A DNA stretch of 64,000 nucleotides from Pseudomonas sp. MUP55 (GTDB lineage Bacteria > Pseudomonadota > Gammaproteobacteria > Pseudomonadales > Pseudomonadaceae), in assembly GCF_034043515.1 (NCBI RefSeq), contig NZ_CP138214.1, positions 5,463,501-5,527,500 of the forward strand. Reading direction: 5' to 3'. The notes beneath the pieces are model-generated. The model saw only the letters and a program-made list of their open reading frames with translations, did no database searches and had not been told where the DNA came from. Of the stretch, positions 28,140 to 41,079 are shown piece after piece. The position numbers and the translations under genes were made by a program. Numbering within the stretch: position 1 is the stretch's first letter; the number at the start of each line of letters is the position of its first letter.

Positions 28140-28297
28140 CGCTGATCTCCTGGGGGCTTGAATAAAGAAACGGAAAAAAGGACCGGCATTTTCCCTCAGC
28201 CACCGCCTGCGGGCAATGACAGATAGTCACTTGAGCGGTTTTTCCTGTGGTTTGCGCGCCAATCCTTTGCAGAATGCCCACGCGGGTTCGTCTAAAG

Positions 28298-28356
28298 GTT
28301 ATAGCGGCTGCTTATAACTGCCACTTATCGATCAATATCAAAACTTTTTGATATTG
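28298..28356 (+). promoter_or_regulatory. Inverted repeats in the tktA / ArsR-type regulator promoter region
   Basis: Two palindromes stand in the divergent spacer: GTTATA (28298-28303) with TATAAC (28313-28318), and a near-perfect one with 11-base arms CAATATCAAAA (28333-28343) and TTTTGATATTG (28346-28356) separated by two bases. Such AT-rich dyads are typical ArsR/SmtB operators, so self-regulation by the adjacent regulator, and possibly control of metK, is the likely role. A promoter TTGCAG (28360-28365), 17 bases, TAGACT (28383-28388) lies just downstream. Confidence 0.6.
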
Positions 28357-28397
28357 GCCTTGCAGCGATTCCCACCCGTCACTAGACTGCTGGCCTT

Positions 28398-29393
28398 ATG
28401 AACCTACCCGTGCCCTCACTGCGTCCTGACGACGGCGATGAACTGGCAGCCCTTTGCAAGGCTGCGGGTGACCCGTTGCGTCTGAACGTATTGCGCGCAC
28501 TGGCCAATGACTCTTTTGGTGTGCTGGAACTGGCGCAGATCTTCGCCATCGGCCAGTCCGGCATGAGCCATCACTTGAAGGTACTGGCCCAGGCCGACCT
28601 GGTGGCGACGCGCCGCGAAGGCAATGCGATTTTTTACCGTCGCGCCCTGCCCCACACCGAGTTGCTTGGCGGCAAATTGCACGCCGCCCTGCTCGAAGAA
28701 GTGGACAACCTGGCCCTGCCGAGCGACGTACAGTCGCGCGTCAGCCAGGTGCACGGGCAACGCGCCGCCGCCAGCCAGGATTTCTTCGCGCGGGTTGCCG
28801 AGAAATTTCGTGCCCAGCAAGACCTGATCGCCAGCCTGCCCCAGTACCGCGAAAGCGTGCTGGCGCTGCTGGACAAGCTGAGCTTCAGTCAGGGGGCCAC
28901 GGCCCTGGAAGTCGGCCCTGGCGACGGCGGTTTCCTGCCGGACCTGGCGCGACGCTTTGGCCAGGTCACCGCGCTGGACAACAGCCCTGCGATGCTTGAA
29001 CTGGCGCGCCAGCTGTGCGAGCGCGAAGCGTTGGGCAACGTCCACCTGCAACTGGCCGATGCCCTGAGTGACACCAGCCTGCAGGCCGATTGCGTGGTGC
29101 TGAACATGGTCTTGCACCATTTTGCCGCTCCCGCCGACGCGCTCAAGCAAATGGCCGGGTTGCTGCATCCCGGCGGTAGCCTGCTGGTGACGGATTTATG
29201 CAGCCACAACCAGAATTGGGCCAAGGAGGCCTGCGGTGATCTCTGGTTGGGTTTTGAACAGGACGATTTGGCCCGTTGGGCCACCGCTGCGGGACTCGTT
29301 CCCGGGGAAAGCCTCTATGTAGGTTTACGTAATGGTTTCCAGATCCAGGTCCGCCATTTTCAGCGGCCGGCTGGCGACACTCACCATCGGTAA
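28398..29393 (+). CDS. ArsR-family regulator fused to a SAM-dependent methyltransferase domain (SahR-like)
   Basis: 331-residue two-domain protein. Residues about 15-95 are an ArsR winged helix (recognition helix around [15 protein letters not shown], wing [11 protein letters not shown]). Residues about 130-320 are a class I methyltransferase fold with motif [13 protein letters not shown] at 169-180. There are no clustered cysteines, so metal sensing is unlikely. ArsR regulators of this two-domain type have been described as SahR, sensing S-adenosylhomocysteine and controlling the methionine cycle. Here metK starts 19 bases downstream, fitting that role. The predicted transcript start is within a few bases of the ATG and no Shine-Dalgarno is visible, so the mRNA may be leaderless. 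Confidence 0.8.
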   Translation: MNLPVPSLRPDDGDELAALCKAAGDPLRLNVLRALANDSFGVLELAQIFAIGQSGMSHHLKVLAQADLVATRREGNAIFYRRALPHTELLGGKLHAALLEEVDNLALPSDVQSRVSQVHGQRAAASQDFFARVAEKFRAQQDLIASLPQYRESVLALLDKLSFSQGATALEVGPGDGGFLPDLARRFGQVTALDNSPAMLELARQLCEREALGNVHLQLADALSDTSLQADCVVLNMVLHHFAAPADALKQMAGLLHPGGSLLVTDLCSHNQNWAKEACGDLWLGFEQDDLARWATAAGLVPGESLYVGLRNGFQIQVRHFQRPAGDTHHR

Positions 29394-29412
29394 ATATCAG
29401 GAAAACATCGAG

Positions 29413-30603
<1,191 letters not shown>

Positions 30604-30619
30604 TCGCTCGCGATGCAGG

Positions 30620-30653
30620 AAGCCCTGCCGGGTTCGCTCGGCGGGGCTTTTTT
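30620..30653 (+). terminator. Intrinsic terminator of metK
   Basis: Stem AGCCCTGCCG / CGGCGGGGCT around an eight-base loop (one bulge), followed by six T, 17 bases after the stop codon. Confidence 0.88.
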
Positions 30654-30835
30654 ACGCGTTGAATTCAGGCCAACAAAAGCAGCAACAAAATCGCTGAAAC
30701 TCAAGCCGGAATCGACGCGGGCCAGCAAAAGCAGGCGCTTCAGCCTGGAAATCACGACGCGACGCAAGCGTTGGGCGGTCCGTTCAAGCAAGCAGAAACA
30801 CCTGGTAAAAAGCCCCGCTGAGTCGGGGCTTTTTT
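30654..30835 (+). ncRNA. Candidate small RNA between two terminators
   Basis: About 150 bases lie between the metK terminator and a second, strong terminator (AGCCCCG-6-CGGGGCT then six T, 30811-30835) that follows no recognisable gene. An independently transcribed RNA of 100-170 nt ending at that terminator would explain it. A 53-codon open stretch without a start codon (30662-30822, Gln/Asn/Gly-rich) is an alternative reading as a decayed gene end. No convincing promoter was identified. Confidence 0.35.
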
Positions 30836-30856
30836 GTGGCGGTGCGGATCACTTAG

Positions 30857-32551
<1,695 letters not shown>

Positions 32552-32591
32552 ACCCGGCCCCACCCTCTGATTGCTACTCTGGAGCCCGTAT

Positions 32592-32987
32592 ATGAAATTG
32601 CTTGCCCCTCTTGCCTTACTGACTTTCGCAAGCTTCATGGCCACGCCGCTGCTGGCCGCCGACGAAACATCGCCATTGACAGGCTGCGCTGCCAAGCGCC
32701 AAGCCATCAGCATCCAGATCGAACAGGCCAAGGCCCATGGCAACAGCGCCCAACAGGCCGGTCTGGAAAAAGCCCTGAGCGAAGTCACCGCCAACTGCAC
32801 TGACGCATCGCTGAAGAAAGAGCGCGAAAACAAGGTGCTGGACGCCAAGCACGAAGTCAGCCGCCGTCAGGCCGACCTCGACAAAGCCATGAAAAAAGGC
32901 GATGCGGACAAGATCAACAAGCGCAAGGACAAGCTCGCCGAATCGCGCAAAGAGCTGCAGGATGCGGTGGAAGAACTCGACCAGTAA
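32592..32987 (+). CDS. DUF1090 family periplasmic protein (YqjC-like)
   Basis: 131-residue protein with a signal peptide ending PLLAA (about residue 22), a pair of cysteines (GCAAKR and ANCTD) and a long charged coiled-coil C-terminal half rich in Lys, Glu and Asp. This is the DUF1090/YqjC layout; the function is not known. ATG 32592 was preferred over an upstream in-frame ATG because it starts at the signal peptide and has GGAG upstream. It converges closely on the cytochrome c' gene (6-base gap). Confidence 0.85.
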   Translation: MKLLAPLALLTFASFMATPLLAADETSPLTGCAAKRQAISIQIEQAKAHGNSAQQAGLEKALSEVTANCTDASLKKERENKVLDAKHEVSRRQADLDKAMKKGDADKINKRKDKLAESRKELQDAVEELDQ

Positions 32988-32993
32988 AACCGG

Positions 32994-33443
32994 TCAGTGG
33001 TCCCGGAACTGCTTATGGCAAGCGCTGCACGCATCTTCGACTTTCTGCATCGCCGGTTGAAGGCTGCTGGCCTTATAGGGCTGGGTCTGGCTGGCGATCA
33101 CCAATTCACCGGTGGCTGCCTCAAGGTCGCGAGCCATTTGCAGAAATTGCGCCTGCTTTTGCCACACCTCGTCCCGGGCGCTGGTGTGATCCTCTTCCCG
33201 CACGCTCGGGAAGTGCTGCCAGGGTTGATGGGACAACGTATCCAGCTTGACCGCGCCGTCGGCGAACCGGGCGCCTTCAAAAGGGATGCGCCCGCGCAAC
33301 ATGCCGCCCAGGCCTTCGCTGGTCTGGAGCATTTGTTTGAAGATCGCCTTGCGCTGACCCAAGGGAGAGTTGGGGTCCACACCGCCGCAGGCAGACAAGG
33401 CCAGGCAGGCCAGCACTACAACCGAAATGTTTTTGAAAGTCAT
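32994..33443 (-). CDS. Cytochrome c' (class II), lipoprotein-like
   Basis: 149-residue class II cytochrome c: the heme attachment motif CSACH is at 139-143, followed by KQFRDH, at the very C-terminus as in cytochromes c'. The N-terminus has a lipobox-like LSAC (Cys19), so the protein is probably membrane-anchored in the periplasm. Four-helix bundle proteins of this class bind NO or act in electron transfer; the role here is not evident from the neighbours. Confidence 0.85.
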   Translation of the reverse strand: MTFKNISVVVLACLALSACGGVDPNSPLGQRKAIFKQMLQTSEGLGGMLRGRIPFEGARFADGAVKLDTLSHQPWQHFPSVREEDHTSARDEVWQKQAQFLQMARDLEAATGELVIASQTQPYKASSLQPAMQKVEDACSACHKQFRDH

Positions 33444-33571
33444 GGTGGCTCAGGGTCACGGAAAACGGTGGCCAGTATCCTCGCCCCGTCCGCAAAGACC
33501 AATAGCCCTATTAATAATAAGGGTTGCCCGAGCGCGTTCAGGCACGGGCAATCGCTTCAGGAATTACGTGC

Positions 33572-34765
33572 ATGAATGTCAATTGGAAACCCTGGAGCCG
33601 CCTGGCGTGGGCTCTGCCGATGATCGCGCTGCTGGCCGGTTGCGACCTGGGCAAAGACGCTGGCAAAGAGACTGCCAAAGAAGAACCCGTCAAACCCCAT
33701 GCCGTCGCCACCTACGTGAGCGCTCCATGGGAAGCGTTGCCAGCCGTTTCCGACAGCGACTTGCTGGCCGGTTTCGAATCCTGGCGCAGTGCCTGTCAGC
33801 GCCTCAAGGCCGATCCGATCTGGGGCGCGACCTGCGCTGCGGCAGCCAGCGTACCGGGCGATGCCTTGGCGGTGCGCGGGTTTCTCAAGGAGCGCCTGGA
33901 TGTGTTTGGCCTGCGCTCAGCCGACAACACACCCAACGGCCTGATCACCGGCTACTACGAGCCGGTCTACCCCGGCAGCCTGACCGAGACCGCCACCGCC
34001 CACGTGCCGGTGTACGGTGTGCCGGATGATCTGATTATCGTCAACCTGGAAGCCATCTATCCCGAGCTCAAGGGCAAACGCCTGCGCGGCCGCCTGGAGG
34101 GCCGCGTACTCAAGCCGTATGACGATGCCAGCACCATCAACGGCCAGGGCTCGACCGCCAAACCCATCGCCTGGCTGACCGACCCAATGGACCTGCAGTT
34201 CCTGCAGATCCAGGGCTCCGGGCGCATTCAACTGGCCGGTGGGCGTCAACTGCGCGTGGGTTATGGCGACCAGAACGGCTATCCCTACCGCCCTATCGGC
34301 CGCTGGCTGGTCGAGCAAGGCGAGTTGAAGAAGGAAGAGGTGAGCATGGGCGCCATCAGCGCCTGGGCCAAGGCACATCCGCAGCGCATTCCGGAACTGC
34401 TGGCGAGCAACCCCAGCTATGTGTTCTTCAGCGCCCGCCCCGACAGCAATGAAGGGCCGCGCGGTTCGCTGAACGTGCCATTGACTGCGGGTTACAGCGT
34501 GGCGGTGGACCGCAAGGTGATTCCGCTGGGGAGTTTGTTGTGGCTGTCGACCACCAAACCTGACGGTTCAGCGCTTACCAGGCCCGTCGCAGCCCAGGAC
34601 ACCGGGGGCGCAATCACCGGCGAAGTGCGCGCAGACTTGTTCTGGGGCACGGGCACCGCAGCGGGCGATCTGGCAGGAAACATGAAGCAACAGGGACAGA
34701 TCTGGATGCTGTGGCCCAAGGGTATGGCGCTGCCACAAGTGCCGGATGCACCCAGCGGAACCTGA
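33572..34765 (+). CDS. mltA: Membrane-bound lytic murein transglycosylase A
   Basis: 397-residue outer-membrane lipoprotein that cleaves peptidoglycan to 1,6-anhydromuropeptides. The lipobox LLAGC gives Cys24. The MltA domain shows GLITGYYEP (about 125), LQFLQIQGSGRIQL, and the C-terminal 3D domain ends AQDTGGAITGEVRADLFWG (first half AQDTGGAITG), which contains the catalytic Asp. ATG 33572 with AGGAA upstream is chosen; upstream in-frame ATG 33524 would precede the signal peptide. Confidence 0.95.
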   Translation: MNVNWKPWSRLAWALPMIALLAGCDLGKDAGKETAKEEPVKPHAVATYVSAPWEALPAVSDSDLLAGFESWRSACQRLKADPIWGATCAAAASVPGDALAVRGFLKERLDVFGLRSADNTPNGLITGYYEPVYPGSLTETATAHVPVYGVPDDLIIVNLEAIYPELKGKRLRGRLEGRVLKPYDDASTINGQGSTAKPIAWLTDPMDLQFLQIQGSGRIQLAGGRQLRVGYGDQNGYPYRPIGRWLVEQGELKKEEVSMGAISAWAKAHPQRIPELLASNPSYVFFSARPDSNEGPRGSLNVPLTAGYSVAVDRKVIPLGSLLWLSTTKPDGSALTRPVAAQDTGGAITGEVRADLFWGTGTAAGDLAGNMKQQGQIWMLWPKGMALPQVPDAPSGT

Positions 34766-34782
34766 CAGATACTGAAGATCAC

Positions 34783-34930
34783 ATGTGGGAGGGGGCTTGT
34801 CCCTGCCTCATTGATGATCGTTCCATACGCTCTGCGTGGGAATGCGGCCCTGGACGCTCCGCGTCCGCCATAAAAGGCGAGACGCAGAGCGTCTCAGCAG
34901 GCATTCCCACGCGGAGCGCGGGAACGATCA
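34783..34930. repeat. Half REP followed by a GATCGTTCCCACGC-type palindromic element
   Basis: A single REP end (34783-34806) is followed by an element of 116 bases (34815-34930) with terminal inverted repeats TGATCGTTCC / GGAACGATCA and internal CGCTCCGCGT/ACGCGGAGCG palindromes. Two longer relatives stand at 63213-63350 and 63377-63513. It looks like a non-coding, possibly mobile palindromic repeat between convergent mltA and the MAPEG gene. Confidence 0.85.
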
Positions 34931-34945
34931 GAGAAGGCGCCGTTT

Positions 34946-35332
34946 TCAGATCGAGACGAAGAAGAAGCTCGCGATCAGCGCCATCCCCACGACCCACACC
35001 AGCGAACGCAGCAGCGCCCAGTCCGCCAGGTAGCAAATGATGTAGAGCAGGCGGCTGGTGATGAACAGCACCGCCAGCACATTGATCGTCACCAGATCGG
35101 CGGTACCGGCCAGGTGAGCGATGATCACTGCCGCGGCAAAGGCCGGGGTGACTTCAAAGCCGTTGAGTTGCGCGTTGTGGGCGCGCTTGGAGACACCTTC
35201 GACCGTTTCCAGGAATGCACGCGGGTCGTGGTTATGTTTGGGCCCGAACTTGCCTTCGCTGAACTTGGCCACACCGGTACACAGGTACGGCAGAAAAATG
35301 GCGATCAACACACACCAGAAAGCTACGGTCAT
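34946..35332 (-). CDS. MAPEG family membrane protein
   Basis: 128-residue protein with four predicted helices and the MAPEG signature region RAHNAQLNGFEVTPAFAAAV (about 49-68), shared with glutathione-dependent membrane enzymes. The bacterial members are poorly characterised. ATG 35332 has AAGGGAATGACTG upstream. Single gene. Confidence 0.88.
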   Translation of the reverse strand: MTVAFWCVLIAIFLPYLCTGVAKFSEGKFGPKHNHDPRAFLETVEGVSKRAHNAQLNGFEVTPAFAAAVIIAHLAGTADLVTINVLAVLFITSRLLYIICYLADWALLRSLVWVVGMALIASFFFVSI

Positions 35333-35520
35333 CAGTCATTCCCTTTTTTGGTTTTATCAAGGCAGTCAGGGCTTCATTACCCATGTGCCGATCGGCGCGA
35401 ACCCTCAAGCTATGAGCCGTGTTCGGTTGAAAGGTTCTTTCGCACAAGGGCACCTGTTTATACTAAACAACGTCTCGACGCACGCTGTGCGCCTACATTC
35501 CCCCGCCCCAAGGACCCCGG

Positions 35521-36780
35521 ATGCTTGAGCTTGTCGCCGCTTTCATTTGCCTCACCACCCTGCTCACTTATGTCAATTTCCGTTTTATAGGCCTGCCGCC
35601 CACCATCGGCGTAATGGTCACTGCGCTGCTGTTTTCGCTGATCCTGCAAGGCCTGAGTTTTATCGGCTATCCCGGTCTGGAAGAGCACATTCAGCAACTG
35701 ATCGGGCAGATCGACTTCGGCGATTTGCTGATGAACTGGATGCTCTCGTTCCTGCTGTTCGCCGGCGCGTTGCACGTCAACTTGAGCGACCTGCGCAGCT
35801 ACCGCTGGCCCATCGGACTGCTGGCGACCTTTGGCGTACTGATCGCCACCGTGGTGATCGGCAGCCTGGCGTACTACATCTTCGCCCTGTTCGGCTGGCA
35901 CGTGAGCTTCCTGTATTGCCTGCTGTTCGGCGCGCTGATCTCGCCGACCGACCCGATTGCGGTGCTGGGCGTGCTGCGTACGGCCAATGCCTCAAAACCG
36001 CTTAAAACCACCATCGTCGGCGAATCGCTGTTCAACGACGGCACGGCGGTGGTGGTGTTTACCGTCCTGCTGGGCATCGCGCAGTTGGGTGAAACACCGA
36101 CGGTGGGCGCCACGGCCATGCTGTTCGCCCACGAGGCGATTGGCGGCGTGGTGTTCGGTGGGCTGATCGGCTACCTCGTGTACCTGATGATCAAGAGCAT
36201 CGAGCAATACCAGATCGAAGTCATGCTGACCCTGGCGCTGGTGATCGGCGGCTCGGCGATGGCGACCGAATTGCACGTCTCTGCACCGATTGCGATGGTG
36301 GTGGCGGGGCTGATCATCGGCAACCTGGGCCGCAAGCTGGCAATGAACGACATGACTCGGCGCTATCTGGACGGTTTCTGGGAGTTGCTCGACGACATGC
36401 TCAACGCCCTGCTGTTTGCGCTGATCGGCATGGAACTGCTGCTGTTGCCGTTCAACTGGCTGCACGTACTGGCAGCCAGCTTGCTGGCCGTGGCGATCCT
36501 GCTGTCGCGCCTGCTGACCGTGGCCCCGGCGATTCTGCTGCTGCGGCGCTGGCGCACGGTACCCCGTGGCACCATCCGCATCCTGACCTGGGGCGGTTTG
36601 CGCGGCGGCGTCTCAGTCGCGCTGGCGCTGGCGTTGCCCCTGGGCCCGGAACGCGACCTGCTGCTGAGCATCACCTATATCGTGGTGCTCTCGTCGATCC
36701 TGCTCCAGGGCTTGAGCATCGGCAGGCTGGTCAAGCGCGTGACCCAGGGCGAAACCGAGACCACGCCCGCGACTCACTGA
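35521..36780 (+). CDS. Na+(K+)/H+ antiporter, CPA1 family
   Basis: 419-residue inner-membrane antiporter with about 12 helices. The ion-binding Asp pair of the family is in the segment GALISPTDPIAVLGVLR (about 138-154), followed by GESLFNDGTAVVVF. The cytoplasmic C-terminal tail is short. Its last 7 bases overlap the end of the convergent FNT gene (36774-36780). Ion preference cannot be read from the sequence. Confidence 0.92.
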   Translation: MLELVAAFICLTTLLTYVNFRFIGLPPTIGVMVTALLFSLILQGLSFIGYPGLEEHIQQLIGQIDFGDLLMNWMLSFLLFAGALHVNLSDLRSYRWPIGLLATFGVLIATVVIGSLAYYIFALFGWHVSFLYCLLFGALISPTDPIAVLGVLRTANASKPLKTTIVGESLFNDGTAVVVFTVLLGIAQLGETPTVGATAMLFAHEAIGGVVFGGLIGYLVYLMIKSIEQYQIEVMLTLALVIGGSAMATELHVSAPIAMVVAGLIIGNLGRKLAMNDMTRRYLDGFWELLDDMLNALLFALIGMELLLLPFNWLHVLAASLLAVAILLSRLLTVAPAILLLRRWRTVPRGTIRILTWGGLRGGVSVALALALPLGPERDLLLSITYIVVLSSILLQGLSIGRLVKRVTQGETETTPATH

Positions 36781-37658
36781 TCCTTTTCGCCGGGCTGCGG
36801 ATGCCTCGGATCCGCAGCTTTGCCCGGCAAGCTGCCCTCGCTGCGGATCTGCGCATGGCTGATCAACGCAAAGATGAAACTGCCACCGATGATATTGCCG
36901 GCCAGGGTCGGGCCGGCGAATATCAGCCAGAAGTCATGCCAGGACAGTTCGCCAGCAAACACCAGGTATGACACTTCCGCCGAGCCCACCACGATGTGAG
37001 TGAAGTCGCCCAGGGCCATCAGATAAGTGATCAGGATGATGATCCACATCTTGGCGCTTTCCATCGACGGGATCATCCACACCATGGTGGCGATCATCCA
37101 GCCGGAGACGATGCCCTTGGCGAACATCTGGCCGGCGTCGTTTTCCATGATCTTGCGCCCGATGTCCAGGAAGGCTATGTCGGTCTTGGTGTCGAAAATC
37201 GGCAGGTGCAGCATGACGTAGGCCACCAGCAACGTGCCACACAGGTTGCCGACGAGCACTACCGTCCAGAGCCGCAACAGGCGCCCGGCATTGGCCAGGG
37301 TCGGCTTGCTCATCACCGGCAACACGGCGGTGAGGGTGTTTTCGGTAAACAGTTGCTGGCGCGCCAGGATCACCGCCAGAAAACCCGCGCAATAGCCAAA
37401 GCTGGCGATGACCTTGAACGCTTCGCCGTCGGGCAAGCGCGAGTTGAGCAGTCCCATGGCCATCAGCGACAAGCCCATGGTCAGCCCGGCAGCCAGGGCC
37501 GACCACCACAGCGCCGCGACACTGCGTTCCAGCTCCTGGTCGCCCTGGGTTCGAATGATTTCATGCAGCACCGCCGCACGGGGCGGCTGGTTCTTGTCTA
37601 CGTCCTTCTGCTCTTCGTGCGACAGATTGGGGGTTTTGCCTGCTTCGTCGGTGGCCAT
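36774..37658 (-). CDS. Formate/nitrite transporter family protein (YfdC-like)
   Basis: 294-residue FNT-fold channel with six predicted helices and a long charged N-terminal tail, resembling E. coli YfdC rather than FocA or NirC. Segments AGLTMGLSLMAMG, FCTENTL-like LFTENTLTAVLP and GNIIGGSFIFALI mark the pore repeats. Substrate is unknown for the YfdC branch. The stop codon region overlaps the antiporter gene by 7 bases tail to tail. Confidence 0.88.
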   Translation of the reverse strand: MATDEAGKTPNLSHEEQKDVDKNQPPRAAVLHEIIRTQGDQELERSVAALWWSALAAGLTMGLSLMAMGLLNSRLPDGEAFKVIASFGYCAGFLAVILARQQLFTENTLTAVLPVMSKPTLANAGRLLRLWTVVLVGNLCGTLLVAYVMLHLPIFDTKTDIAFLDIGRKIMENDAGQMFAKGIVSGWMIATMVWMIPSMESAKMWIIILITYLMALGDFTHIVVGSAEVSYLVFAGELSWHDFWLIFAGPTLAGNIIGGSFIFALISHAQIRSEGSLPGKAADPRHPQPGEKDQ

Positions 37659-37846
37659 GATGATCCGGAGTCCAAGGGGGGCGTGTAGCTACGACACGCC
37701 GCCACAGTGGCTGTTCAGTGGCCAGGCAACTAAACACGCATCTTCCAGGCCTTGGCCATCTCCACCGTGGCTGAGGTCCCAAGGTTTGTTACGCGCCTTT
37801 GGTGATCGCACAGCGTGTCTCAATGCCGCTGGCGATCAGCGCTTTG

Positions 37847-38251
37847 TTACTCGGGAAGGCTGTCGTCCTGGAACTGATCCTTAACGTACTTGATTTCGGT
37901 GCGACCATGAGGCGCCGGCAGCCCATCTTCGCCAAGGTTGACGAAGACCATTTTCTCTACGGTCAGGATGCTTTTGCGGGTGATTTTGTTGCGCACTTCG
38001 CACGTCAGGGTAATGGAGGTGCGGCCGAACTCGGTGGCGGTGATGCCCAGCTCGATGATGTCGCCCTGGCGCGAGGCACTGACGAAGTTGATTTCGGAAA
38101 TGTACTTGGTCACCACACGCTGGTTGCCCAACTGGACAATCGCATAGATCGCCGCTTCTTCGTCGATCCAGCGCAGCAGGCTGCCACCGAACAGGGTGCC
38201 GTTGGGGTTGAGGTCTTCGGGTTTTACCCACTTACGGGTGTGGAAGTTCAT
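37847..38251 (-). CDS. Acyl-CoA thioesterase, hotdog fold (YciA-like)
   Basis: 134-residue hotdog-fold thioesterase. The substrate loop NPNGTLFGGSLLRWIDEEAA (about 16-35) contains the catalytic acidic residue of YciA-type enzymes, which hydrolyse short to medium acyl-CoAs. ATG 38251 was chosen over an in-frame start 60 bases upstream because the fold begins immediately after it. The preceding 188 bases (37659-37846), past the stop, show no gene. Confidence 0.88.
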   Translation of the reverse strand: MNFHTRKWVKPEDLNPNGTLFGGSLLRWIDEEAAIYAIVQLGNQRVVTKYISEINFVSASRQGDIIELGITATEFGRTSITLTCEVRNKITRKSILTVEKMVFVNLGEDGLPAPHGRTEIKYVKDQFQDDSLPE

Positions 38252-38299
38252 GGCGGCTCCGCGGTTGAGGTGGGTGAACGATAGTGTTGCGCCGCCAGC

Positions 38300-38369
38300 T
38301 TCAAGCTTCAAGCCACAAGCTGCAAGTTAAAAGCAGATTCGCTTTTACTTGCCGCTTGTAGCTTGTCGC

Positions 38370-38378
<9 letters not shown>
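38300..38378. repeat. AAGCTTCAAG-family inverted repeat
   Basis: AGCTTCAAGCTTCAAGCC plus GCTGCAAGTTAAAAGCA is followed by a partly complementary TGCCGCTTGTAGCTTG arm. This is the third copy of the family seen at 488-592 and 7866-7926. It abuts the ahcY promoter, overlapping its probable -35 region. Confidence 0.65.
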
Positions 38379-39977
<1,599 letters not shown>

Positions 39978-39987
39978 TATGCCTGCT

Positions 39988-40016
39988 GCCCGCTCCCCCT
40001 GTGGGGAGTGGGCTTT
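39988..40016 (+). terminator. Terminator-like hairpin after ahcY
   Basis: GCCCGCTCCCC / GGGGAGTGGGC stem with a short loop followed by TTTAAA, 11 bases after the stop codon and directly before a REP doublet. Confidence 0.65.
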
Positions 40017-40017
40017 A

Positions 40018-40110
40018 AATGTGGGAGGGGGCTTGCCCCCGATGCGGTGGGTCAGTCGATATGTTTACTAACTGACGCTCCGCCATCGGGGGCAAGCCCC
40101 CTCCCACATT
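40018..40110. repeat. REP doublet (REPIN-like)
   Basis: Complete inverted GTGGGAGGGGGCTTGCCCCC pair between ahcY and metF, ending 46 bases before the metF start. Confidence 0.9.
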
Positions 40111-40155
40111 GACGGTGTACACATTCCGCAATTCCGAGTTTCCAAGGGTATTACT

Positions 40156-41001
40156 ATGTCCCAAGACCGTCGCTACAGCTTCGAGTTCTTCCCGACCAAG
40201 ACCGATGCTGGGCATGAAAAACTGATGGCCACTGCCAAGCAGTTGGCCGGCTATCAACCCGACTTTTTTTCCTGCACCTACGGCGCCGGCGGTTCGACCC
40301 GTGACCGCACGATCAACACCGTGCTGCAGCTCGAAAGTGAAGTCAAAGTTCCCGCCGCTCCGCACTTGTCGTGCGTGGGCGACAGCAAAGCCGACCTGCG
40401 CGGCCTGCTGACCCAATACAAGGCCGCTGGCATCAAGCGCATCGTCGCCCTGCGTGGCGACCTGCCATCCGGCATGGGCATGGCCAGCGGCGAGCTGCGC
40501 TACGCCAACGATCTGGTGAGCTTCATCCGCGAAGAAAGCGGCGATCACTTCCATATCGAAGTGGCTGCTTACCCGGAGATGCATCCCCAGGCGCGCAATT
40601 TCGAAGACGATCTCAAGAATTTCGTGCGCAAGGCCAACGCCGGCGCCGACAGCGCGATCACCCAGTACTTCTTCAACGCCGACAGCTACTTCTACTTCGT
40701 CGAGCGGGTACGGGCCATGGGCGTGAACATCCCGATCGTGCCGGGCATCATGCCGATCACCAACTACAGCAAGCTGGCGCGCTTCTCCGACGCCTGCGGT
40801 GCCGAGATCCCACGCTGGGTGCGCAAGCAACTGGAAGCCTATGGCGATGACGTCAAAAGCATCCAGGCGTTCGGCGAGCAGGTCATCACCGAGATGTGTG
40901 AACAATTGTTGCAAGGTGGCGCGCCAGGGTTGCACTTCTATACCCTGAACCAGGCTGAACCCAGCCTTGCCATCTGGAACAACCTCAAGCTGCCACGCTG
41001 A
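40156..41001 (+). CDS. metF: 5,10-methylenetetrahydrofolate reductase
   Basis: 281-residue flavoprotein reducing methylene-THF to methyl-THF, the methyl donor for homocysteine remethylation. The N-terminus YSFEFFPTKT, the segment CTYGAGGSTRD, RGDLP, and HPQARNFEDDLKNF plus TQYFFN are MetF hallmarks. The adjacent ahcY supplies homocysteine, so the two genes cooperate in the methionine cycle. AAGGGTATTACT precedes ATG 40156. Confidence 0.95.
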   Translation: MSQDRRYSFEFFPTKTDAGHEKLMATAKQLAGYQPDFFSCTYGAGGSTRDRTINTVLQLESEVKVPAAPHLSCVGDSKADLRGLLTQYKAAGIKRIVALRGDLPSGMGMASGELRYANDLVSFIREESGDHFHIEVAAYPEMHPQARNFEDDLKNFVRKANAGADSAITQYFFNADSYFYFVERVRAMGVNIPIVPGIMPITNYSKLARFSDACGAEIPRWVRKQLEAYGDDVKSIQAFGEQVITEMCEQLLQGGAPGLHFYTLNQAEPSLAIWNNLKLPR

Positions 41002-41019
41002 GGCTTGCCCGGTTGTGCC

Positions 41020-41045
41020 AAGGCCCTCGTTCAGACGAGGGCCTT
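41020..41045 (+). terminator. Intrinsic terminator of metF
   Basis: Stem AAGGCCCTCGT / ACGAGGGCCTT around TCAG, followed by a moderately T-rich tail (TGTCGTTTT). Confidence 0.85.
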
Positions 41046-41079
41046 TGTCGTTTTACATACCCACGGAACCCCGCAGTCC

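Noticed and set aside
26121..28145. A 674-codon open frame opposite transketolase
   Set aside because: Antisense shadow; the minus strand gives a complete transketolase with all motifs.
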